Source: an uncultured beta proteobacterium
GTDB taxonomy: Bacteria; Pseudomonadota; Gammaproteobacteria; Burkholderiales; Rhodocyclaceae
DNA: 5,743 nt
Assembly: GCA_903916205.1 (NCBI GenBank)
Contig: CAIWVX010000303.1
Location: 1-5,743, forward strand
Direction: 5' to 3'
The notes under the pieces were generated by a model that saw only the letters and a list, made by a program, of their open reading frames with translations, searched no databases and was not told where the DNA came from. Shown one piece after another: positions 1-5,743 of the stretch. Each line of letters starts with the position of its first letter. The stretch's first letter is position 1. A program made the translations under genes and the position numbers.

Positions 1-1
1 C

Positions 2-1585
2 GCGCACATCGAGAAGATCGCGGCCAACGGCAGCTCGACCTCAAACAAGATCATCATGCTGGCGAATCTTCGGCCCGGCGATATTGTGTTGATTTCTGCC
101 GATTGTCATAAATCGATCCCGTACTCAGTGATGCTGACGGGAGCCTATCCGATTTTTCTCGAAACCTATCCTCTCGACGAATACGATCTCTACGGCGGAA
201 GCGATCTGGCACAGATTAAAGCCGTGATGCTCGATCTTAAAAAGCACCACCGGCTCGACCGCCTAAAGCAAATTACCCTGACCAACTCGACGTTTGATGG
301 CCTGATTTACCAATGTGAGCATTTCATGATGGAGATTCTCGCGATCAAGCCAGACATTATTTTTCATTGGGACGAGGCTTGGTCTGCCTTTGCCCATTTT
401 CACCCGCTCTATTACGGTCGCACGGCGATGACCGCCGTCAGCAAAATCCGCCAGCGCATGGCGAGTAATGACTACCAAATTTTCTACGCTCAGTGGTCAG
501 CCGAATTCGCGGCCAATCCCGACGAAAACAAGTGGCAGCAGACTCTTTACCCGAATCCAGAACAGGTTTGTTTGCGCGTCTATTCAACGCAATCAACGCA
601 CAAAACCCTAACGGCATTTCGCCAGGGGTCGATGATTCATGTCGCTGACGCGCGCTTTGATCAGTCGAACTTTCTCGCGGCATTTCGCGTTTACACTTCG
701 ACTTCGCCAAACTACCAGATCATTGCCTCACTCGACATTGCACGCCGACAGGCGGCGCTTGAAGGCTTTCATCGCGTGCGCAAAGCCATCCAACTCGCGC
801 TCCAGCTCAGGCAGCGTATTCGCGATGCCGAACGGCTTCAGCCGTATTTTCACGTATTGGGCGATGAGGAAATGATTCCCGCGTGCTATCGGGACGAAGC
901 GCAAGCCCCCAACGACCATTTATCCACCCTCGGCGATTTGAGCCAGCGTTGGGGGCAGTCCAGCTTTGTGATTGATCCAACACGGGTGACTGTCGATGTC
1001 AGTAAAACCGGCTTTGATGGCGGCGGTTTCAGGCAGTTGTTGATGACTCGTTACGATATTCAGGTTAACAAAACTTCACGTAATACCGTCCTCTTTCTAA
1101 TCAACATCGGTGCCACGCAAGCCACCATTGACTATCTCATGCAGGTCTTGCTTGAAATCGCAGCGGCTTTTCAAAATGGGGTTAGTCGGGCATCACGTCC
1201 CCCGTCCATACCGCTACCCGGAAAACGTATTTTTCACCCCGTTTTTATGCTTTTTAAGGACGGCGAGTACGCGGCCAGTGACCTGCGCTCAGCTTACTTT
1301 GACGGTTGCGATGAGGCCAAGGTCACTTACCTACCGCTGTCGACCGAGACGGTTAAGCAAGTGGAAGCAGGGCAGGTCTGGGTCTCTGCCTGTTTTATCA
1401 CGCCTTACCCGCCGGGCTTTCCGGTTATTGTTCCCGGGCAAGTCATCACCGCCGAAATTCTGGTTTTTTTCCGCCACATCAAAACCAAGGAAATTCACGG
1501 CTTCAACTTTGAACTCGGCTTCAAGGTATTTCGCGACAATTATCTGGAGCAACGCTCTCTAAAACAATCAGAGACAGGACTTTGA
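2..1585 (+). CDS. Orn/Lys/Arg-type PLP-dependent decarboxylase, 5'-truncated by the window edge
   Basis: This is a fold-type I, PLP-dependent decarboxylase that would release CO2 from a basic amino acid (lysine, ornithine or arginine) to give a diamine or agmatine in the cytoplasm. The frame is open from base 2, and the visible 527 residues begin inside the PLP-binding domain. An ATG at 56 is internal, because the family motif NGSSTSNK lies upstream of it (about 26-49). Visible motifs are DCHKS (about 104-118, the His that stacks on PLP), HWDEAW (about 365-382, the Asp that contacts the pyridine nitrogen) and STQSTHK with the Schiff-base Lys at 602-604. A C-terminal domain with PYPPGFPVIVPG lies near 1406-1441. 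By comparison with full-length relatives of about 710-760 aa, roughly 200 N-terminal residues, possibly including a wing domain, are missing. It is the first visible gene of a tight operon with the ATP-grasp and C45 genes. Family is nearly certain; substrate cannot be read from the sequence. Confidence 0.93.
   Translation, partial: AHIEKIAANGSSTSNKIIMLANLRPGDIVLISADCHKSIPYSVMLTGAYPIFLETYPLDEYDLYGGSDLAQIKAVMLDLKKHHRLDRLKQITLTNSTFDGLIYQCEHFMMEILAIKPDIIFHWDEAWSAFAHFHPLYYGRTAMTAVSKIRQRMASNDYQIFYAQWSAEFAANPDENKWQQTLYPNPEQVCLRVYSTQSTHKTLTAFRQGSMIHVADARFDQSNFLAAFRVYTSTSPNYQIIASLDIARRQAALEGFHRVRKAIQLALQLRQRIRDAERLQPYFHVLGDEEMIPACYRDEAQAPNDHLSTLGDLSQRWGQSSFVIDPTRVTVDVSKTGFDGGGFRQLLMTRYDIQVNKTSRNTVLFLINIGATQATIDYLMQVLLEIAAAFQNGVSRASRPPSIPLPGKRIFHPVFMLFKDGEYAASDLRSAYFDGCDEAKVTYLPLSTETVKQVEAGQVWVSACFITPYPPGFPVIVPGQVITAEILVFFRHIKTKEIHGFNFELGFKVFRDNYLEQRSLKQSETGL
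1576..1579 (+). promoter_or_regulatory. Ribosome binding site of the ATP-grasp gene
   Basis: AGGA, within CAGGA, lies 7 nt before the ATG at 1587 and inside the last codons of the decarboxylase. It supports this start and indicates co-translation from one message, since only one base separates the upstream stop from the start. Confidence 0.6.
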
Positions 1586-1586
1586 T

Positions 1587-3086
1587 ATGACGTCAAACAG
1601 CAAAACAAAACTTCGTTCAACGGCCGACATTCGTCAGTTTTTTGCCGAGAACAGCGTTCCGTACTACTTTATCAGCGCCACAAATTTCAATTTGATGGGC
1701 ATCGCAGACTGGGTTCGCGGCTGGCAAAACATCAATCTTGTCGATTGCTACGACGGACACCACCCGCACGTGTTGGTGGTGGACGATGATCACTCGCGGA
1801 TCTTTGAAAGCATTGAAGACATCAACCTCTATTTACTCAACAGCCCAGCCGTCAAAGCGCTTTTGAATGCGGAAAAGACGCCAGCGCAAGCCCGCAGCCG
1901 CGTGATTTTTTTATTATTTAACGAACACATCGAAGCCGCCTGTCAATCGCGCCAAATTGACATTGCGCTGCCCAAAAACGCCATGGTCAAAGCGGTCGAT
2001 AGCAAGCTCACCACGACTGAACTGGGTAATCAGGCTGGGGTGTTCAGTGTGCCGAATGTGCTGGCTAAAATTTCCTCGTATGCCAACCTACAGCAACTCG
2101 CCAAGCAAGCCGACCTCGGCCAACGTTGGGTTGTGCAAACGGCCTATGGCGATTCAGGTAAGACAACGTTCTTTATCGAAAGCGAAGCCGACTACCAAAA
2201 AGTGGCCGCCCAAATCGAGACTGAAGATACAGTCAAGCTGATGCGCAGAATCAACTGCACCGGCACCGCCATTGAAGCCTGCGCGACCCGCTGGGGTACG
2301 TTTGTCGGCCCGTTGATGACCGAGTTAATCGGCCTCAAAACACTCACCCCCTATGCTGGCGGTTGGTGCGGCAACGAACTCTACGAAGCCGCGTTCAGCG
2401 CCGACATTCGCCAGCAGGCGCAGCAGAAGACCGAAGCCCTCGGTAACGCGCTCTACCAGCGCGGTTATCGCGGCTATTTTGAAGTGGACTACCTGATCGA
2501 CCAAGACAACGGCGAGGTTTACCTTGGCGAATTAAATGCCCGTATCACCGGCATCAGCGCGATGACCAACCAGTCATATTTCAGCGCCAGTCACCTTCCC
2601 TTGTTTCTTTTTCATTTGCTGGAATACGAACCCAACGTTGAGCTAACACTCAAGGCCGATACCTTCAATCAATCGGTGCTAGCCGAGGGGGCGGTCGGCA
2701 CCGCCGCCCAGATGATTCTCAAATACACTGGCGAAGCGCTGAAAATCGTGACCAAAGCCCCGGTTTCAGGGGTTTATGTCATGGGCAATAACGGCGGATT
2801 AAAGCTAAAGCAGGTGGGACACCAGCGCCGGGCGGCACTGGCAAGCGATGAAGCCTATATCCTGCGCATCATGAAAACCGGAGAATACGCCTACAAAGGC
2901 GGCGATCTTGGAATCCTCTTTCTCAATCGAGTGGTGCGCACGCCGCAAGGGCAATTAAATGCCGACGGCGAGCAATGGGTTAGCGCCTTCCGCAAAACTT
3001 TCCAGTTTCGCCAACTCAATCAAGAGGAACGCTCGCTCGTTGAAGCCTTCCGCCAACCGGCCGACAATAAAAGCGGACGCAATTAA
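1587..3086 (+). CDS. ATP-grasp ligase-like enzyme (biotin carboxylase-like fold)
   Basis: This 499-aa protein has the layout of ATP-grasp enzymes, which activate a carboxylate as an acyl phosphate and join it to an amine or other nucleophile. A pre-ATP-grasp region occupies about residues 1-130. It is followed by the segment around K140 (VDSKLTTTELGNQAGVFSVPNV is split here: VDSK at 137-140, VPNV at 155-158). A glycine-rich nucleotide loop AYGDSGKTTFF lies at 186-196, and the metal-binding acidic positions are FEVDYL (E299) and GELNAR (E315, N317), with ITGIS following. The loop has Gln (Q184) where many ATP-grasp enzymes have a nucleotide-contacting Lys. About 150 residues follow the core as a C-terminal domain. 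There is no biotinyl domain or carboxyltransferase nearby, so a true biotin carboxylase role is unlikely despite the label such proteins often receive. The start is supported by AGGA 7 nt upstream. Position between an amine-forming decarboxylase and an amide-processing C45 enzyme suggests amide ligation; this is inference. Confidence 0.85.
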   Translation: MTSNSKTKLRSTADIRQFFAENSVPYYFISATNFNLMGIADWVRGWQNINLVDCYDGHHPHVLVVDDDHSRIFESIEDINLYLLNSPAVKALLNAEKTPAQARSRVIFLLFNEHIEAACQSRQIDIALPKNAMVKAVDSKLTTTELGNQAGVFSVPNVLAKISSYANLQQLAKQADLGQRWVVQTAYGDSGKTTFFIESEADYQKVAAQIETEDTVKLMRRINCTGTAIEACATRWGTFVGPLMTELIGLKTLTPYAGGWCGNELYEAAFSADIRQQAQQKTEALGNALYQRGYRGYFEVDYLIDQDNGEVYLGELNARITGISAMTNQSYFSASHLPLFLFHLLEYEPNVELTLKADTFNQSVLAEGAVGTAAQMILKYTGEALKIVTKAPVSGVYVMGNNGGLKLKQVGHQRRAALASDEAYILRIMKTGEYAYKGGDLGILFLNRVVRTPQGQLNADGEQWVSAFRKTFQFRQLNQEERSLVEAFRQPADNKSGRN

Positions 3087-4066
3087 TGAGCTCTTTTGCG
3101 CAAAAACGCTTCCAAGCCGTCGACGAGCGATACCCTGGCCCCAAATGGTTGGCCCATTACGCCGCCGCCATAGCGGACTATCGTCGCTGGTTTGCTAACG
3201 AAAGTGACCTCAATCGCCCTAGCCTCGAGAAATGCCGTGCCGCATTGCAAACCTGGATGCCCGAGTTTGTTCCGCTCTGGGAGCATCTAATCCAAATCAG
3301 CAACGCCGACGATAACGATGCTCGGCTGTTGAGTTTTTATTGCCCGGCACCCTATCTCAGCGGTTGCTCACAAGCCGTATGGTCTCGCTATACCCCCACA
3401 CTGGTGCGTAATTACGACTACGCGCCGGAGTATTGCGAAGGGCGCATCATGAAATCCTGTTGGAACACGACGCAGGTCATCGCTTCAACCGATTGTCTGT
3501 GGGGTGTGCTGGACGGGATGAACGAACACGGCCTCTCGGTTTCACTTTCTTTTGGCGGCAATAGCCTCGTTACCGAAGGCTTCAGCATCACGCTTATCCT
3601 GCGCTACGTTCTGGAGTTCTGCGCCACGGTTGATGAAGCCGTCAAAGTGCTCTGCCGAATACCTGCCCACATGGCCTACAACATCCTCTTGCTTGACGCC
3701 TTCGGCCAAGTGCGCACCGTCGAACTATCGCCCTTTTCAAACCCGAACGTCACCTGCAAGCCATTTTCCGTCAATCATCAAGGCGATTTTGCACTAACCA
3801 ACTACGCGATGTTTTCATGCTCCTACGAACGTCAGCAATTTATCATCGAAAAACTCCATGACCCGTTAAGCAGCCTCGAAACCTTTGCCAACGCGTTTGA
3901 ATACAGCCCACTCTTTACGTCAAATTACGCCCAAAACTTTGGCACACTCTACACCGCCATCTACAACCCGCAATTACGCGCTATGGAATACCGCTGGCCC
4001 AACCGCTTACGCATGTATCAATCCTTTGCCTTCTTCGAGGAATACGACCTCAACGTCAGTCTTTAA
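3086..4066 (+). CDS. C45-family Ntn-hydrolase (isopenicillin-N acyltransferase/Tan-like)
   Basis: This 326-aa protein resembles peptidase family C45: self-processing N-terminal-nucleophile enzymes that transfer or hydrolyse acyl groups on amides. Known members include fungal isopenicillin-N acyltransferase and insect Tan, which hydrolyses beta-alanyl-amine conjugates. SGCSQAVW at 92-99 places the predicted nucleophile at C94, coded at 3365-3367. Cleavage between G93 and C94 would give chains of 93 and 233 residues. Further family-like elements are LVRNYDYA (106-113), WGVLDGMNEHGLSVSLSFGG (139-158) and FGTLYTAIYNP (285-295). No signal peptide or membrane segment is visible, so it probably acts in the cytoplasm. 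The ATG overlaps the stop of the ATP-grasp gene by one base (TAATG), which suggests translational coupling; only a weak CGGA (3074-3077) precedes it. Family is well supported; whether it hydrolyses, transfers or matures the operon product is unknown. Confidence 0.85.
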   Translation: MSSFAQKRFQAVDERYPGPKWLAHYAAAIADYRRWFANESDLNRPSLEKCRAALQTWMPEFVPLWEHLIQISNADDNDARLLSFYCPAPYLSGCSQAVWSRYTPTLVRNYDYAPEYCEGRIMKSCWNTTQVIASTDCLWGVLDGMNEHGLSVSLSFGGNSLVTEGFSITLILRYVLEFCATVDEAVKVLCRIPAHMAYNILLLDAFGQVRTVELSPFSNPNVTCKPFSVNHQGDFALTNYAMFSCSYERQQFIIEKLHDPLSSLETFANAFEYSPLFTSNYAQNFGTLYTAIYNPQLRAMEYRWPNRLRMYQSFAFFEEYDLNVSL

Positions 4067-4102
4067 CCCACTGACCGCCGACGTAATAATCGCCATCAGC
4101 AA

Positions 4103-4153
4103 GAAATCGTGTCCGCGATTTCAATTTGAGATTTCATTTTTAACCGGACACGA
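4103..4153 (+). promoter_or_regulatory. Leader with two mutually exclusive hairpins
   Basis: In the 103-base gap after the C45 gene, GAAATCG (4103-4109) can pair perfectly with CGATTTC (4116-4122) around a 6-nt loop. Alternatively TCGTGTCCG (4107-4115) can pair perfectly with CGGACACGA (4145-4153) around a 29-nt loop. The two stems share bases, so only one can form at a time. A second GATTTCA copy (4130-4136) repeats 4117-4123 and could replace the first pairing partner, followed at once by five T (4137-4141). The longer stem ends a few bases before the ribosome binding site of the next gene. The pairing is read directly from the sequence; a switching or attenuator role is inference, and chance or DNA-level operator function are alternatives. 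No convincing sigma70 promoter was found in this gap. Confidence 0.4.
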
Positions 4154-4156
4154 CAA

Positions 4157-4164
4157 AAAAGGAG
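4157..4164 (+). promoter_or_regulatory. Strong ribosome binding site that fixes the start of the 128-aa gene
   Basis: AAAAGGAG sits 5 nt before the ATG at 4170. The same frame is open further upstream into the C45 gene, so this site decides the start: the upstream extension is antisense-free but out-of-frame shadow of the C45 coding region. Confidence 0.75.
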
Positions 4165-4169
4165 TAACA

Positions 4170-4556
4170 ATGACTTGGGAAAAAGCGCCCTTTTTGCCGC
4201 AGACCGATCACGGGGTGCGGGTGGCGCTGGTCTTTGCGCTTGTGGCTGAACGGCTAAATGTATTTTATGAACACGCTCAATGGCTCACCATTGCTCAAGG
4301 CACGAGTCTGGTCAATGAGTGGCTAAGACGCAGCGGGCGTAAGTTGACGCTTGAAGAACGTAAGCAGTTATCCACCTTGAGCGATGATTTAGCTCGACAA
4401 ATTGCCGCTCCGCTATCGCGCGAAGCCGGACTTTACACCGCACACGAAATGATGGAATCGCTCGATTCAAACTACCATTCTGAACTCGGAGAAGCGTTGA
4501 TGAAAGAGTGCGAAGGAATGATCGATCGCGGTTTCGAGCCGCATTGGCCTGAGTAG
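4170..4556 (+). CDS. Hypothetical protein, 128 aa, not recognised
   Basis: I do not recognise this protein. It is a 128-residue, probably soluble and mostly helical chain with no signal peptide; the short hydrophobic run VRVALVFALVA (17-27) is too short and too close to charged residues to be a convincing membrane helix. It is followed by an aromatic stretch NVFYEHAQW (30-38), a basic patch WLRRSGRKLTLEERK (51-65), an acidic C-terminal part (about 93-119) and an aromatic tail ending HWPE. There is a single cysteine (C114). No metal, nucleotide or DNA-binding motif is evident. The start at ATG 4170 is set by a strong AAAAGGAG site 5 nt upstream. It lies 103 bases after the C45 gene and 78 bases before the vapB start, on the same strand, so it could be a fourth operon member or an independent gene; the hairpin-rich leader leans towards separate control. 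It is likely a real gene because of start signal and composition; function unknown. Confidence 0.7.
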   Translation: MTWEKAPFLPQTDHGVRVALVFALVAERLNVFYEHAQWLTIAQGTSLVNEWLRRSGRKLTLEERKQLSTLSDDLARQIAAPLSREAGLYTAHEMMESLDSNYHSELGEALMKECEGMIDRGFEPHWPE

Positions 4557-4564
4557 GAAACAAC

Positions 4565-4603
4565 AGCCACGCTTATTTCAAAACACGTGGCTCGTGATAA
4601 AAT
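4565..4603 (+). promoter_or_regulatory. Candidate vapBC promoter and operator
   Basis: A perfect inverted repeat AGCCACG (4565-4571) / CGTGGCT (4586-4592) with a 14-nt centre lies directly upstream of TAAAAT (4598-4603), a one-mismatch -10 hexamer about 32 bases before the vapB ATG. The -35 is poor; TTTCAA (4576-4581) at 16 bp matches only three positions. The repeat would cover the -35/spacer area, the usual place for VapB or VapBC autorepression. It has no following T-run, so it is a poor terminator for the gene upstream. Operator role is inferred from position and the known autoregulation of vapBC operons. Confidence 0.45.
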
Positions 4604-4624
4604 AGGTACGAATCCATAGATACA

Positions 4625-4629
4625 AGAGG
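4625..4629 (+). promoter_or_regulatory. Ribosome binding site of vapB
   Basis: AGAGG lies 5 nt before the ATG at 4635 and supports that start. Confidence 0.65.
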
Positions 4630-4634
4630 CTGTC

Positions 4635-4886
4635 ATGCTCGCTACCGCAAAACTATTTCAAACCGGACACAGCCAGGCCGTTCGCTTGCCCAAGGCCTTC
4701 AGGCTACCGGGCGATGAAGTCTGGGTACATAAAAACGAAGTCACCGGTGTCGTTACGCTCACCCCCAAAAAAAACACGACTGATGGACTCGACAAGTTAT
4801 TCAGATTGATCGCGGAAGCGACGGTACCGGAAGAATTCTTGGCCGAGCGCGATAATCGGCCAGGCGAATATCGCGAGCTATTTTGA
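4635..4886 (+). CDS. vapB: VapB-type antitoxin (AbrB/SpoVT-like DNA-binding domain)
   Basis: This 83-aa protein is the antitoxin of a type II toxin-antitoxin pair: it binds and blocks the VapC nuclease and, in known systems, represses its own operon. Residues 4-45 form the swapped-hairpin AbrB/MazE-like domain, recognisable from AKLFQTGHSQAVRLPKAFRL (5-24) followed by the GDEVWV strand. Residues about 50-83 (LDKLFRLI, then the acidic EEFLAERDNRPGEYRELF) form the typical flexible toxin-neutralising tail. Length is normal for the family. The stop overlaps the vapC start by one base. An odd detail is a run of five C and eight A (4762-4774) at the junction of the two domains, where the codons AAA AAA AAC fit a -1 slippery heptamer; slippage would end translation at 4781-4783 and leave only the DNA-binding half. 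Confidence 0.92.
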   Translation: MLATAKLFQTGHSQAVRLPKAFRLPGDEVWVHKNEVTGVVTLTPKKNTTDGLDKLFRLIAEATVPEEFLAERDNRPGEYRELF

Positions 4887-5293
4887 TGCCGATTCATCTG
4901 CTCGACACCGACATTTGCAGTTATGCGATCAAGCGCAAACAACCCGCGCTACTGAGCAAAATACGCGCAGGACTGGTTAGCGAAGAAATCGCCATTTCCG
5001 CCATAACCCGAGGCGAATTGCTCTATGGCCTTGAACTCGTCCCCGATGCCACGACGCTTAAAATCGCCGTTCTCGCCTTTCTCGACTACATGCCCTGCCT
5101 AGAGTGGCCGGTGGCAGCGGCAGAGCACTATGCCAAACTACGAAGCGCACAAAAGATCACGGGCAACCTCGTCGGCTATATGGACACCCTGATTGCCTGT
5201 CATGCACTCGCTGAAAATCTGATCTTGGTCACCAACAACGAACGGGATTTCGCGCGTATTCCCGGCTTGAGCATCGAAAACTGGGCCGCTTGA
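4886..5293 (+). CDS. vapC: VapC-type PIN-domain toxin ribonuclease
   Basis: This 135-aa protein is a complete PIN-domain RNase, the toxin partner of VapB. The metal-binding acidic residues expected for VapC are present: D7 in LLDTDICSYAIK (5-16), E44 in ITRGELLYG (40-48), D100 in GYMDTLIACHAL (97-108), and the final loop LVTNNERDFARIPGL (114-128) carrying N118 and D121. Length and these motifs match the VapC group containing the Salmonella/Shigella enzymes, which cleave initiator tRNA-fMet; the same target here is inference. ATG 4886 overlaps the vapB TGA (TGATG) and is chosen over a TTG one codon earlier at 4883. No strong ribosome binding site precedes it, so translation is probably coupled to vapB. 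Nothing indicates truncation, and the toxin should be active. Confidence 0.93.
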   Translation: MPIHLLDTDICSYAIKRKQPALLSKIRAGLVSEEIAISAITRGELLYGLELVPDATTLKIAVLAFLDYMPCLEWPVAAAEHYAKLRSAQKITGNLVGYMDTLIACHALAENLILVTNNERDFARIPGLSIENWAA

Positions 5294-5357
5294 ATAAGGC
5301 TGTAAGTTGTTCCTGAAACGATTACGCGCATCCTTAGATTGATACACGAAGTTTTAT

Positions 5358-5645
5358 ATGCCGTTTGCAAAACTATACGACCAGGCGCTGATGCATATGG
5401 AGCGCACTGTCAATCAGTTCGCATTTCTCGTTCCTAGTCCTAAACAGACTCCATTCAAGGACTCTTTTGTTTTTCGCTATAAAGAGAAGACGGTACGTTA
5501 AGCCTTGGTTCAGAAACTAGCCATCCAGCTTGCCCGTATCTTCACTTGCACACATGCCCTTATATGCACTAAGGTTTCACTTCGCGATCTTCGAACTTCG
5601 GCGCTTTCTGCAATGAAAGGGGAGCACACTGTCACGGGTTTTTAG
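5358..5645 (+). pseudogene. Decayed gene of unknown function (probable)
   Basis: ATG 5358 opens a 47-codon frame ending at TAA 5499-5501. Its product has ordinary globular-protein character: MPFAKLYDQALMHMER, then VNQFAFLVPSPKQTPFKDS and FVFRYKEKTVR. Directly after the TAA the same frame continues protein-like with ALVQKLAIQLARI, so the stop looks like a nonsense change within a longer gene (CAA to TAA would restore Gln). LAIQLA may include a small in-frame duplication. Beyond about 5560 the quality falls off and the frame seems to shift near 5570; the original frame stops at 5643-5645. I have an impression of a conserved proteobacterial hypothetical family but cannot name it. There is no clear ribosome binding site before the ATG. 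The alternative is a genuine 47-aa small protein, which I consider less likely because of the continuation after the stop. Confidence 0.45.
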
Positions 5646-5743
5646 ATTTGTCCGGTTCTGCGCCCACATACCCAAAAGAGAAAACGATTGAAGATGTCTG
5701 GGATTATCTTGCACTCAAAACTCCATTGGCTCCGCTTGTCGCA
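5646..5743. other. Unassigned end of window
   Basis: Together with 5294-5357, this is the part of the last 450 bases without an assignable gene. One + frame is open from 5573 to the window end (57 codons, including KEKTIEDVWDYLALKTPLAP), which could be further debris of the decayed gene or the beginning of another coding region cut by the window edge. It has no credible start codon with a ribosome binding site. No tRNA, terminator, insertion-sequence end or repeat array was seen on either strand. Confidence 0.3.

Noticed and set aside
56..58. ATG at 56 as the start of the decarboxylase
   Set aside because: The conserved cofactor-binding motif NGSSTSNK lies upstream in the same open frame, so the gene begins before the window.
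263..919. Minus-strand and alternative-frame open stretches within the decarboxylase
   Set aside because: They overlap a gene with strong motif support and show no recognisable domains or ribosome binding sites.
2142..2165. Walker A-like match AYGDSGKT in the ATP-grasp protein
   Set aside because: It fits the loose [AG]xxxxGK[ST] pattern but sits where the ATP-grasp glycine-rich loop belongs, and no Walker B or P-loop NTPase fold context follows. It is better read as the ATP-grasp loop.
3885..4169. Upstream extension of the 128-aa gene into the C45 gene
   Set aside because: The extension overlaps the C45 coding region in another frame and has low-complexity Thr/Asn/Ser-rich composition typical of a shadow frame; the strong ribosome binding site at 4157-4164 marks the true start.
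4565..4592. Rho-independent terminator after the 128-aa gene
   Set aside because: The stem is only 7 bp with a 14-nt loop and no T-run follows, so an operator is a better reading.
5294..5743. Insertion-sequence end, attachment site or CRISPR repeats downstream of vapC
   Set aside because: No terminal inverted repeats, target duplications, tRNA-like sequence or regularly spaced repeats could be found by eye on either strand.

Overview
The window looks like a proteobacterial chromosome segment with dense genes, a roughly balanced to slightly GC-rich composition and ordinary Shine-Dalgarno sites. The VapBC pair and the decarboxylase/ATP-grasp/C45 cluster suggest a gamma- or betaproteobacterium. 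That placement is an inference from gene content, because there is no rRNA or other marker here. All supported genes are on the + strand.

Region 1 (start to about 4066) is a tight three-gene operon. It begins with a 5'-truncated PLP-dependent decarboxylase of the Orn/Lys/Arg family. Next, after a 1-nt gap, comes a 499-aa ATP-grasp enzyme. The third gene, overlapping the second by 1 nt (TAATG), is a 326-aa C45-type Ntn-hydrolase of the isopenicillin-N acyltransferase/Tan type. Read together, the set suggests amide chemistry on an amino-acid-derived amine: decarboxylation to an amine, ATP-driven ligation of a carboxylate, then acyl transfer or hydrolysis. The families are clear from motifs; the pathway and product are not known from the sequence. 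This is the best candidate for an undescribed system in the window.

Region 2 (4067-4556) holds a leader with two mutually exclusive hairpins directly upstream of a strong ribosome binding site, then a 128-aa protein I do not recognise.

Region 3 (4557-5293) is a complete VapBC type II toxin-antitoxin pair with stop-start overlap. A candidate promoter and an inverted repeat, possibly an autoregulatory operator, lie just upstream.

Region 4 (5294-5743) has no intact gene. It contains what looks like a decaying coding sequence: 47 codons with protein-like composition, then an in-frame TAA followed by more protein-like sequence and apparent frame loss. The last 100 bases hold nothing I can assign.
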